From Granulicella aggregans (lineage in GTDB: Bacteria; Acidobacteriota; Terriglobia; Terriglobales; Acidobacteriaceae), in NCBI RefSeq assembly GCF_025685565.1, contig NZ_JAGSYE010000001.1:1550001-1614000 (forward strand): DNA of 64,000 nt. Reading direction: 5' to 3'. The notes under the pieces were generated by a model. That model was given only the letters and a program-made list of their open reading frames with translations. It made no database searches and was not told the DNA's origin. The first letter of the stretch is position 1; every line of letters begins with the position of its first letter. Positions 33,377 through 41,878 of the stretch are shown piece after piece. A program made the position numbers and the translations under genes.

Positions 33377-34765
33377 ATGCCGACACTCTATCGCCCCGAA
33401 CTTCTCTACCTGGAAGGAGCCTTCCAAAGCGGGATAGGGCTGCTCGTGGGAGACGATGGCGCGATCCTCAACATAGGCGCGGACATCTCCCCCGAAGGTG
33501 CAACGGTCGTCGGCATGGCCGGACGGGCGATGCTGCCGGGCCTCGTCAACGGCCACTCGCACACGTTTCAGCGGCTCATTCGTGGCGTTGCGGAACATCG
33601 CGGAGTCAATGGCGACGACTTCTGGGCTTGGCGGAATACGATGTACCGCGCTGCATCGCGGCTCACCCCCGAAGAACTCTACGATGTTGCCCGCATGGCC
33701 TTCCTCGAGATGGCGTTCACGGGGATTACGGCAGTCGGCGAGTTCCACTACCTCCATCGCCAGACCGACGGCACGGCCTATGATGATCCCAATCTGCTCT
33801 CCAAGGCTGTCATCGACGCAGCGCGCTCGGTCGGTCTGCGCATCTGCCTGCTTCGTGTCGCTTACTCGCGCGCGGGATATCAACTGCCTCCAAACCCAGG
33901 CCAGGCGCGGTTCTATGAGACCAACGTCGAATACATCAACAGCATGGAGCGACTCGCCGCGGACATCCAGGGCTTTGATCCGACGGTGAGCTTCGGTGTT
34001 GCTCCGCACAGCATACGCGCGGTCACGATCGACGAAGTGAGGCGCATTAGCGAATGGGCGCAGTCGCGCGGCTTGCCCATCCACATGCACATGGCAGAAC
34101 AGACTGCCGAGCTGGACGCGTGTGTGCGTGAGTATGGCTATACGCCTGTGAAGCTGATGGCGGAGAAACGCCTGCTCACAAGCAGCACCACACTCGTTCA
34201 CGCGATCCATGTGACCTCCGAAGAGATCGCGCATCTCGCACGTGCGGGTACCACGATCTGCTCCTGTCCGACGACCGAGCGCAATCTCGGCGACGGCATC
34301 ATCGATGCAGACCAGGCGTGCGCCGCCGGGATTCCATTCTCTTTCGGCACGGACAGCCAGGCGAACATCAATCTGCTTGAGGATGCGCGTGAGCTTGACT
34401 ACCACCTCCGCCTGAAGCGTCAGCGCCGGCTACTTCTTGATGGCATCCACGGCGAAGAGATTGCCCAGCGGCTGTTCGGCTATGCGACAACTGGTGGCGC
34501 GAAGAGTCTCGGCATGAATACGGGGGAACTGAAGGCTGGCCTCCCCGCGGACTTTTTCACCGTCGACCTCAAAGATCTTTCGATTGCCGGAGCGACGGCT
34601 GGCGAATTGCTTTCGACCATCGTCTTCGGCTCTGAGCGGACCGCGGTCTGCGATGTCGTAAGCAACGGACGTGTTCTTGTGGCAAACAGACAAAGCCCTC
34701 TAACCGAAGAAATTGTCACTCGTTACACCGCAGTTGCTCGTCGGCTCTCGTCTCTGCCAGCGTAA
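33377..34765 (+). CDS. hutF: Formimidoylglutamate deiminase
   Basis: This 462-residue amidohydrolase-fold enzyme converts N-formimino-L-glutamate to N-formyl-L-glutamate and ammonia. Metal ligands are H60 and H62 in LPGLVNGHSHTFQR. FHYLHRQTDG, PIHMHMAEQTAE, TTLVHAIHVT, CPTTERNLGDGI and FGTDSQANINLLEDARELDY are characteristic of HutF and separate it from other deaminases. ATG 33377 (MPTLYRPELL) is chosen for length and an upstream GGAAGTGAG; ATG 33359 is possible. Choice of the HutF route implies that a deformylase must follow. The 134-bp gap after it may hold a promoter for hutH. Confidence 0.95.
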   Translation: MPTLYRPELLYLEGAFQSGIGLLVGDDGAILNIGADISPEGATVVGMAGRAMLPGLVNGHSHTFQRLIRGVAEHRGVNGDDFWAWRNTMYRAASRLTPEELYDVARMAFLEMAFTGITAVGEFHYLHRQTDGTAYDDPNLLSKAVIDAARSVGLRICLLRVAYSRAGYQLPPNPGQARFYETNVEYINSMERLAADIQGFDPTVSFGVAPHSIRAVTIDEVRRISEWAQSRGLPIHMHMAEQTAELDACVREYGYTPVKLMAEKRLLTSSTTLVHAIHVTSEEIAHLARAGTTICSCPTTERNLGDGIIDADQACAAGIPFSFGTDSQANINLLEDARELDYHLRLKRQRRLLLDGIHGEEIAQRLFGYATTGGAKSLGMNTGELKAGLPADFFTVDLKDLSIAGATAGELLSTIVFGSERTAVCDVVSNGRVLVANRQSPLTEEIVTRYTAVARRLSSLPA

Positions 34766-34899
34766 GTTCGGAGCCGACCGCTTTTCGCAGAGGATACAGC
34801 GGTTCAAGGCGGTCAAAAGCAGGCAATCAAGCTATAGCGGGCAAAAGTGGCGTTGATTCCCCATTCACCGAGCTACCTGTTCTTACGTAGGATGAGACC

Positions 34900-36417
34900 A
34901 TGATCCAGTTAGATGGAATGAGCTTCAGCGTTGATGAAGTTGTTGCAATTGCCTATGGCCGCGACCAGGTTTCAATTGCTCCCGCCGCACTTGAGCGCAT
35001 GTCGGTTTCGCGCCGCTTTGTGGAAGAGGCGATGCTGAGCACGCAGCCTGTCTATGCGTTGAACACCGGCGTGGGCCTGCTCGCAAACATCGCGCTGGGT
35101 CATGCAGAGATCGAAGAGATGCAGATCAATCTTGTGCGCTCGCACTGCTGCGGCGTCGGCGACCCGCTGCCGCACGAGGTGGTTCGCGGACTGATGGCGA
35201 TCCGCGCGAATGTGCTCGCCAAGGGAGTCTCGGGCATCCGCCCGGTCATCGCGGAGAGAATCTGCGATCTGCTGAACTGCGGCATTACGCCTGTGATTCC
35301 ATCGCGCGGAAGCGTAGGTGCGAGCGGCGATCTCGCTCCTCTTGCGCACATGGCGCTGGCTCTTATCGGCGAAGGCGACGTTGAGTATGAGGGTGAGGTT
35401 CGTCCCGCATCGGAGTGCCTGGTGCTCGCGGGCCTCGAGCCATTGCAGCTTCAGGCCAAGGAGGGTATCTCGCTGCTGAACGGCACGCAGGCGATGCTTT
35501 CGATTGGCTGCCTGCAGTTGAAAGAGATTGAAACGCTCTTCGTCGCCGCGCAGACATCGGCTGCCATCACGATGGAAGCGCTGCGCGGCACTCCGGTTCC
35601 GTTTGATCCGCGGCTGCACAAGGTGCGTCCGCATCCAGGCCAGATGCACAGCGCGCAGCACATGCGCTCGTTGCTTGCCGATAGCCCCATCCCGCGCACG
35701 CAGGGCGTGAACCGGAAGATTCAGGATGCCTACTGCCTGCGCTGCATTCCGCAGGTGCATGGTGCCGCGTGGGACACGCTGCGCGAAGCTCGCCGCGTCT
35801 TCGAGATCGAGTTGAACAGCGCCACCGACAATCCGCTGGTCTTCGAAGAAGACATTCTCTCCGGTGGCAACTTTCATGGCGCTCCGCTTGCGCTGAATCT
35901 CGACTACCTTGCGATCGCGATCTGCCAGATTGCGGGCATATCCGAGCGCCGTACCGAACGCCTGCTGAATCCAACGCTGAACGAAGGGCTTCCGGCGTTC
36001 CTCGCATCGGCACCGGGCATTGAGTCCGGCCTGATGATCGCGCAGGTCACCGCCGCCGGTCTTTATGCGGAGATGCGCGTGCTGGCCACGCCGGCGTCAA
36101 CGGGATCGCTGCCGACCAGCGGCAACCAGGAAGACTTTGTGAGCATGGGCATGACCTCCGCGCTGAAGCTGGAGCAGTCGGTCAAGCTCGCTCGCATGAT
36201 CGTCGCTATCGAGCTGATGGCGGCAACGCGTGCGCTCGACTTCCGCGAAGACAGCGATACTACCCCCCTATTGCAGGAGGCGATACGCCGCTTCCGTGAG
36301 CACGTGCCAGGCTGGTCGAAGGACTGCGTTCTCTCCACCCGCATGACGAGTGCGGAGAAGTTCATCGCCTCGGGATTGTTGAACAATATTGAGGTGCAGG
36401 CTTCCGTAGCTGCATGA
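34900..36417 (+). CDS. hutH: Histidine ammonia-lyase
   Basis: This 505-residue enzyme turns L-histidine into trans-urocanate and ammonia, the first step of the pathway. The Ala-Ser-Gly triad that forms the MIO electrophile is at 141-143 in GSVGASGDLAPLAH. The active-site Tyr is Y52 in VYALNTGVG. The substrate-selecting pair Ser-His (RSHCCGVG, about 81-82) is that of histidine rather than tyrosine or phenylalanine lyases. The later block NSATDNPLVF is also typical. ATG 34900 follows AGGA. The order hutI-M20-hutF-hutH differs from the classical hutUHIG layouts. Confidence 0.97.
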   Translation: MIQLDGMSFSVDEVVAIAYGRDQVSIAPAALERMSVSRRFVEEAMLSTQPVYALNTGVGLLANIALGHAEIEEMQINLVRSHCCGVGDPLPHEVVRGLMAIRANVLAKGVSGIRPVIAERICDLLNCGITPVIPSRGSVGASGDLAPLAHMALALIGEGDVEYEGEVRPASECLVLAGLEPLQLQAKEGISLLNGTQAMLSIGCLQLKEIETLFVAAQTSAAITMEALRGTPVPFDPRLHKVRPHPGQMHSAQHMRSLLADSPIPRTQGVNRKIQDAYCLRCIPQVHGAAWDTLREARRVFEIELNSATDNPLVFEEDILSGGNFHGAPLALNLDYLAIAICQIAGISERRTERLLNPTLNEGLPAFLASAPGIESGLMIAQVTAAGLYAEMRVLATPASTGSLPTSGNQEDFVSMGMTSALKLEQSVKLARMIVAIELMAATRALDFREDSDTTPLLQEAIRRFREHVPGWSKDCVLSTRMTSAEKFIASGLLNNIEVQASVAA

Positions 36418-36544
36418 AGTCGTTGAGGAATCGTTTGCGCAGGCGCTAGACTTGCACTACGCCCACAGGAATTGCCCGGTCAAGCTCTGGAGACCGCGTC
36501 GGGTCACCGCAATCTTTTTCGAAAGAAACGAGGATTTGGCGATC

Positions 36545-37447
36545 ATGACGATCAAGCAGATGCTCTTTGTCGCTCTCGCCCTCTGTACTGTGGTTTTCTG
36601 TGTTCTCTGGTATCAGGAGGCGCGGCGCAAGCAGTCGCTTTGTTGGCCGAGTCTGCGTGAGTGTGGCATCGGCTTGTTCACGCTCTTTCTCGACACGCTT
36701 GGCATCGGTGCCTTCGCGACGACGACGGCGCTCTACCGTGTGTGGAACCTCGTTGCCGATGAAGATCTTCCCGGCACGCTGAACATCGGCATCACGCTAC
36801 CTGCTGTGGCGCAGGGTTACATTTATATGTCGGTGGTCGATGTCGATCCGAAGACGTTGACGTTGATGATCATCGCCGCCGCCGCCGGTGCGTGGTTCGG
36901 CGCCGGCATCGTCTCGCGCTGGCCGCGGCGCAAGATCCAGATTGGCATGGGCACTACGTTGTTCGTAACGGCTGGCTTCCTGTTGGCAAGGCAGTTTGAT
37001 CTGCTGCCACTTGGCGGGGAGCTGTTGGGTCTTGACGGGCCACGTCTGCTAATCGCCGTTGCTGCGAACCTGCTGTTGGGAGCGTTGATGACGCTTGGCA
37101 TCGGCTTCTTCGCGCCGTGCATGATGGTCGTGTACATGCTGGGCATGAGCCCGCGCGCGGCGTTCCCTATCATGATGGGCTCCTGCGCTTTTCTCGGGAC
37201 GGTCGGCAGCATTCGCTTTATTCGCCAGAACCGTTACAACTGGCGCGCGGCTATCGGCATGACGATTGGCGGGCTGCCTGGCGTGTTGCTGGCGGCGTAC
37301 TTCGTTCGATCGTTGCCACTGTACGGGCTGCGCTGGCTTGTTTTCTGCGTGATGATCTATACCGGCTTCAATATGCTTCGCGCCGCCAGCAGGGAACATG
37401 CCCAGAGCCTCAGTAAGGAAGCGCAGCCGAGCGTTGCGGAGGCGTAG
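36545..37447 (+). CDS. TauE/SafE-type (TSUP) membrane protein
   Basis: This 300-residue inner-membrane protein has about eight hydrophobic helices and the two half-repeats of the TauE/SafE family: FTLFLDTLGIGAFATTTALYR in the first and LGALMTLGIGFFAPCMMVVYM in the second. Family members export sulfite or organosulfur anions or carry other small anions. Inside a hut cluster it might carry an intermediate such as urocanate or formylglutamate, or a histidine-related anion; none is shown. ATG 36545 is chosen over 36452 because the earlier stretch has no ribosome site and is not family-like. Confidence 0.87.
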   Translation: MTIKQMLFVALALCTVVFCVLWYQEARRKQSLCWPSLRECGIGLFTLFLDTLGIGAFATTTALYRVWNLVADEDLPGTLNIGITLPAVAQGYIYMSVVDVDPKTLTLMIIAAAAGAWFGAGIVSRWPRRKIQIGMGTTLFVTAGFLLARQFDLLPLGGELLGLDGPRLLIAVAANLLLGALMTLGIGFFAPCMMVVYMLGMSPRAAFPIMMGSCAFLGTVGSIRFIRQNRYNWRAAIGMTIGGLPGVLLAAYFVRSLPLYGLRWLVFCVMIYTGFNMLRAASREHAQSLSKEAQPSVAEA

Positions 37448-37502
37448 TCATTTTGCACTTTAGCCCGCGTACGGAATTCTGGAATCGATTCAGGAGAGGC
37501 CT

Positions 37503-38636
37503 TTGACTATGGAGACGATGAACGAGCTTAAGCCATTCCTGAGCGCGACGCGGGCGGCGATTCGTGAGTTGCCGCTGTATAACTCAGGCCTCTCCATCGA
37601 TTACGTCCGCAAGCACTATGGCGTTGAGAAGATTGCCAAGCTGGGCAGCAATGAGAATCCCTATGGACCCAGCCCGAAAGTGATTGCGGCAGTTGCTAAC
37701 GCTGCTCCGGAGATAGCGATGTATCCGGAGGCGTCGTGCGATTCGCTGCGGGTCGTGCTTGCCGAATATTTGCAGGTGGCTCCGGAGCAACTCATCTTCG
37801 GCAATGGCTCTGAGGATCTCATCTCAGTCGCGGTGCATACCTTTCTCTCGCCTGGCGATCGCGTCGTTACCTTCGCTCCGTCGTTTGGATTGCATGTGAT
37901 CTGGCCGCAGGCTGTCGGCGCTGAGGTCTCGACTGTATCTATCGGCGTCGACTACAGGATGGACGTGGACCAAGTGATCGCGGCGCTCACGCCTGGCACT
38001 CGCATGCTGCTCTTCGGCAATCCATCGAACCCGGCTGGCACATCGATTACTGCTGAAGATTTGCGCAGCATCCTGCGTCATCTCACACCAGAGACGCTTG
38101 TGCTGTTCGATGAAGCTTATCTCGAATATGCGATGGCTGACCCGTCTTATCCGGACTTTCACGCGATCCTGGCCGAGTTCGATATTCCGTGGCTGATGCT
38201 TCGGACCTTCTCGAAGGCGTATGGACTTGCAGGACTTCGTATCGGATACGCGATCGCATCCGACCCTGTGATGATCCAGTTGATGGACCGTGTTCGCGCG
38301 CCCTTCAATGTGAATCGGCTTGCACAGATCGGTGCGATTGCGGCGCTTGGGGACCGCGCTTATGTCGACACGGTCGTGGAGCGCACCGTCGCCGAGCGCG
38401 AACGTATGCGTGCAGCGCTGGAACAGATGGGCTATCCATCGGCGCCCTCAAACGCGAATTTTCTTTTTCTCGATGCTCGCGACAATGCTGCCGAAGTAGC
38501 GCGGCGGCTGCTGCCTGGCGGAGTCATCGTAAAGCCGTGGATGGAGCCTGCGTTCAACACGCATGTCCGTGTAAGCGTTGGATCGATCGAGGCGAACGAT
38601 CAGTTTCTTGCTGCATGGAAGGCGCTTGCGCACTGA
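37503..38636 (+). CDS. Fold-type I PLP aminotransferase, histidinol-phosphate aminotransferase-like
   Basis: This protein of about 377 residues closely resembles HisC: KLGSNENPYGPSP near the start, NPSNPAGTSI, LFDEAYLEYA, the PLP lysine K238 in RTFSKAYGLAGLRIGYA, and a final substrate-binding Arg in THVRVSVGS. It is placed between the TSUP gene and hutU with no other his biosynthesis genes near. A catabolic role, for instance reversible transamination of histidine with imidazolepyruvate, is therefore an alternative to a second biosynthetic HisC. TTG 37503 has AGGAG six bases upstream; ATG 37509 is the other option. Confidence 0.9.
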   Translation: MTMETMNELKPFLSATRAAIRELPLYNSGLSIDYVRKHYGVEKIAKLGSNENPYGPSPKVIAAVANAAPEIAMYPEASCDSLRVVLAEYLQVAPEQLIFGNGSEDLISVAVHTFLSPGDRVVTFAPSFGLHVIWPQAVGAEVSTVSIGVDYRMDVDQVIAALTPGTRMLLFGNPSNPAGTSITAEDLRSILRHLTPETLVLFDEAYLEYAMADPSYPDFHAILAEFDIPWLMLRTFSKAYGLAGLRIGYAIASDPVMIQLMDRVRAPFNVNRLAQIGAIAALGDRAYVDTVVERTVAERERMRAALEQMGYPSAPSNANFLFLDARDNAAEVARRLLPGGVIVKPWMEPAFNTHVRVSVGSIEANDQFLAAWKALAH

Positions 38637-38688
38637 TCTCGATCGCAGCACCGGGTCAATATTTTAGGAAGTATGTGAGGACTTAGCC

Positions 38689-40428
38689 ATGTCATCTACC
38701 GTCATCGACACGCCCGCCGAGCAGGCCACGACCAACCGCTTCGATCCTTCACGCAAGATCCGCGCGCCGCGTGGCTCCGAGATCACCTGCAAGAACTGGT
38801 TGAGCGAAGCGGCCTATCGCATGATTCAGAACAATCTGGATAGCGAAGTCGCCGAGGCCCCGGAGAGCCTGGTCGTCTACGGTGGCATCGGCCGCGCCGC
38901 TCGTAACTGGGAGTGCTTTGACGAGATCCTCAACTGCCTGCGGAATCTGGAGGCCAATGAGACGCTGCTAGTTCAATCGGGCAAGCCCGTCGGCGTCTTC
39001 GAGACGCATCCCAATGCGCCGCGCGTTTTGATCGCGAACTCGAACCTTGTGCCTGCGTGGGCGACGTGGGCGAAGTTTCACGAGCTCGATCGCAAGGGCC
39101 TGATGATGTATGGCCAGATGACAGCCGGAAGCTGGATCTATATCGGGTCCCAGGGCATCGTGCAGGGAACATATGAGACCTTCGCCGAAGCCGGGCGGCA
39201 GCACTATGGCGGCGATCTTCGCGGGCGCTGGATTCTTACCGCTGGCCTCGGAGGCATGGGCGGAGCTCAGCCTCTTGCCGCGACGTTTGCTCATGCCTGT
39301 TCGCTGAATATCGAGTGCCAGCAATCGCGCATCGACTTCCGTCTGCGCTCGCGCTATCTCGACAAGCAAGCCAGGGATCTTGACCACGCGCTTGAGCTGA
39401 TCCAGTACCACTGTGAACGTAAGGAGGCCGTGTCTATTGGCCTTTTGGGCAACGCGGCAGAGGTGCTGCCGGAGCTCGTGCGTCGCGCACAGGCTGGTGG
39501 GCCACGGCCTGACCTTGTTACAGATCAGACCTCGGCGCACGATCTGATCAATGGATACCTGCCGGTGGGCTGGACTGTCGAGCAATGGAAAGAAGCTGCA
39601 AAGGACTCTTCGCAGCACGCGGCGCTTCGCGATGCAGCGGCGGAGGGATGCGCCGCCCATGTGAGCGCGATGCTCGCTTTCCACGAGATGGGCGTGCCTA
39701 CTGTTGACTATGGCAATAACATCCGGCAGGTCGCGCTCGAAGCTGGTGTGAAGAATGCGTTCGATTTTCCAGGCTTCGTTCCCGCTTATATTCGTCCGCT
39801 CTTCTGCGAGGGCAAGGGGCCTTTCCGCTGGGTCGCACTCTCGGGCGACCCGGAAGACATCTACAAGACCGACGCAAAGATCAAGGAGATCTTTCCCGAA
39901 GAAGATCACGTTCATCGCTGGCTCGACATGGCTCGCGAACGCATTGCGTTTCAGGGCTTACCCTCGCGCATCTGCTGGCTGGGCCTGGGGCAGCGCCATC
40001 TTGCGGGGCTTGCGTTCAACGAGATGGTGCGCAACGGCGAGCTGAAGGCCCCCATCGTGATCGGTCGCGACCATCTTGATACGGGGTCTGTGTCGAGCCC
40101 GAACCGTGAGACGGAGTCGATGCTCGATGGCTCCGATGCTGTGTCGGACTGGCCGCTGTTGAATGCCATGCTGAACACTGCAGGTGGGGCGACCTGGGTC
40201 AGCCTGCATCACGGAGGCGGCGTGGGCATGGGCTATTCGCAGCACTCCGGCGTGGTCATCGTATGCGATGGCACGGAAGAGGCGGATGCGCGGCTGAAGC
40301 GCGTGCTCTTCAACGATCCCGCGACCGGTGTGATGCGACACGCGGACGCTGGCTATGCGCTGGCGCAGGAGACTGCGCGCAAGGCACACCTCAAGCTGCC
40401 GCTGCTTCCGAACAGGTCCGTCGAATAA
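38689..40428 (+). CDS. hutU: Urocanate hydratase
   Basis: This 579-residue NAD-dependent enzyme adds water to urocanate to form imidazolonepropionate, the second step. Family blocks are in order: [15 protein letters not shown] (about 64-78), [47 protein letters not shown], the dinucleotide-binding [12 protein letters not shown] (about 187-198), [13 protein letters not shown] and [12 protein letters not shown]. It is slightly longer than most homologues at the N-terminus. ATG 38689 follows AGGA. HutD begins eight bases after its stop. Confidence 0.97.
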   Translation: MSSTVIDTPAEQATTNRFDPSRKIRAPRGSEITCKNWLSEAAYRMIQNNLDSEVAEAPESLVVYGGIGRAARNWECFDEILNCLRNLEANETLLVQSGKPVGVFETHPNAPRVLIANSNLVPAWATWAKFHELDRKGLMMYGQMTAGSWIYIGSQGIVQGTYETFAEAGRQHYGGDLRGRWILTAGLGGMGGAQPLAATFAHACSLNIECQQSRIDFRLRSRYLDKQARDLDHALELIQYHCERKEAVSIGLLGNAAEVLPELVRRAQAGGPRPDLVTDQTSAHDLINGYLPVGWTVEQWKEAAKDSSQHAALRDAAAEGCAAHVSAMLAFHEMGVPTVDYGNNIRQVALEAGVKNAFDFPGFVPAYIRPLFCEGKGPFRWVALSGDPEDIYKTDAKIKEIFPEEDHVHRWLDMARERIAFQGLPSRICWLGLGQRHLAGLAFNEMVRNGELKAPIVIGRDHLDTGSVSSPNRETESMLDGSDAVSDWPLLNAMLNTAGGATWVSLHHGGGVGMGYSQHSGVVIVCDGTEEADARLKRVLFNDPATGVMRHADAGYALAQETARKAHLKLPLLPNRSVE

Positions 40429-40436
40429 GGAGCTTG

Positions 40437-41030
40437 ATGGAGATTCAAGCGCCCATTGCGATCGACAGCGTGGCCTCCATCCCGTGGAAGAACGGTGGAG
40501 GCACCACGCGACAGCTTGCCGTTGCGCCCGCGGCGGCCGGGGCAAACGACTTTTTGTGGCGGATCAGCATCGCGCAGATTGATGCGCCGGGAGAGTTCTC
40601 TACGTTTCCGGGGGTTGATCGCACGATCCTGCTCTGGCGCGGAGATGGTGTCACGCTTCGCTCCCCAGCTTGGCCGGATCATCGGCTCGACGAAGAGCGT
40701 GTGCCTTTCTTCTTTCGTGGTGAGGAAGACGTGTCTTGCGATTTGTTTGGCGGCCCTACGCAGGATCTGAACCTGATGGTGAGGCGCGGCAAGGTCGGTG
40801 CGACCTTCGAGATCATCAAGGAAGCGCGATACCTTGTGCCGACCTGTGATGACTTCTTTCTCCTCTGCTCACAGGGAAGCGCGCAGTTGGCAACGCTGAC
40901 CCGTGAAGAGGGTCTCGACATTCAAGCCGGTCAATACCTGCGGGCTTCGAAGGTCGGAGAGAGGCAAGCATTCGTTCTAGCAAACAGCGGAGCGTTGCTC
41001 GTGGGCATCGCCGTTCGCATCTTGAAGTAG
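40437..41030 (+). CDS. hutD: HutD family protein
   Basis: This 197-residue bicupin-like protein encoded in many hut operons is thought to act as a governor that limits pathway flux, possibly by binding formylglutamate. Family signs are SIPWKNGGGTTRQLA at the front, WRISIAQIDAPGEFSTFPGVDR, and the middle CDLFGGPTQDLNLMVRRG. ATG 40437 is fixed by AAGGAG five bases upstream. The longer reading frame from 40263 overlaps hutU and is unlikely. Confidence 0.94.
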   Translation: MEIQAPIAIDSVASIPWKNGGGTTRQLAVAPAAAGANDFLWRISIAQIDAPGEFSTFPGVDRTILLWRGDGVTLRSPAWPDHRLDEERVPFFFRGEEDVSCDLFGGPTQDLNLMVRRGKVGATFEIIKEARYLVPTCDDFFLLCSQGSAQLATLTREEGLDIQAGQYLRASKVGERQAFVLANSGALLVGIAVRILK

Positions 41031-41328
41031 CCTCCGGTTCAGCGCAAGCAAGACTTCGCTGTGTTATAAGAAAATCGCGGTAAGATGAGTTTAAGCCATT
41101 GATTCAAGTGCGTATATCCTGGAATTAGCTTGGATCAACCGCCGGATGCGGTTTTCGCAGCGTCAATTCACTTCGATTCTTTGCGGCCATCGCATACGGT
41201 TAATGCAGGCGAACTCTCCGCAGGCTCTGCCGCGTCCCCGTTGCACGCGCTCCTGCCTCAAGCCATCAACTCAATTGAATTGCGCCTTACCCGTGTTGCT
41301 ATAGCACTCTTGCCTGGGAGGACTTCAG

Positions 41329-41814
41329 ATGGACAATGGTTCTGTTCTCGACAACATCGGCCGCAAGATCCTGGTTGAACTCCAAAAAGATCCACGCGCT
41401 ACGTACGCTGAACTTGGCCGGCGAGTTGGCCTTTCGCCCTCCGCGACGGCAGAGCGCGTTCACCGTCTTGAAGAGGCGAAGATCATTCGCGGCTATCGGA
41501 TCGATATTGATCCCGCAGCTCTTGGGTACGCGGTGAAGGCGCATATCCGCATGGTGTGCGATGGCGAGCGCTATCGGCAGTTCACGCAGTTTGTGAAGAC
41601 GCTTGAAGCGGTGCGCGAATGCGACCACGTGACCGGCGGTGACGCCCTGATGATGAAGGTGCTGGTCTCATCGATTGAAGAACTGGAGCAGCTCATCATG
41701 AAGCTCCTGAGCTACGGCGTACCGACGACGAGCCTTGTCCTCTCGCACACGGTGGTGCGCCACGAGTTCAATCTTGAGTTGGAGAAGCCGACTCCCAAGC
41801 GCCGCCGCGCCTAG
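41329..41814 (+). CDS. Lrp/AsnC-family transcriptional regulator
   Basis: This 161-residue regulator has an N-terminal winged helix (about residues 5-60, ELGRRVGLSPSATAERVHRLEEAKII) and a C-terminal RAM/ligand-binding domain (about 70-155, containing CDHVTGGDALMMKVLV). Such proteins sense amino acids and often control neighbouring catabolic genes. As no HutC-type repressor is present, it is the best candidate for hut control, which is inference. ATG 41329 has GGGAGG seven bases upstream. The 298-bp gap after hutD holds no visible gene and probably its promoter. Confidence 0.95.
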   Translation: MDNGSVLDNIGRKILVELQKDPRATYAELGRRVGLSPSATAERVHRLEEAKIIRGYRIDIDPAALGYAVKAHIRMVCDGERYRQFTQFVKTLEAVRECDHVTGGDALMMKVLVSSIEELEQLIMKLLSYGVPTTSLVLSHTVVRHEFNLELEKPTPKRRRA

Positions 41815-41878
41815 CGGCGCGATCCATCGAAGATGGTTGGGTTCATCGTCTTCGGGGCGGAAGGGTTGCTCCAGGAGC

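Noticed and set aside
34766..34899. Candidate sigma-70 promoter before hutH
   Set aside because: TTGATT near 34853 has no acceptable -10 at normal spacing, so no promoter is listed.
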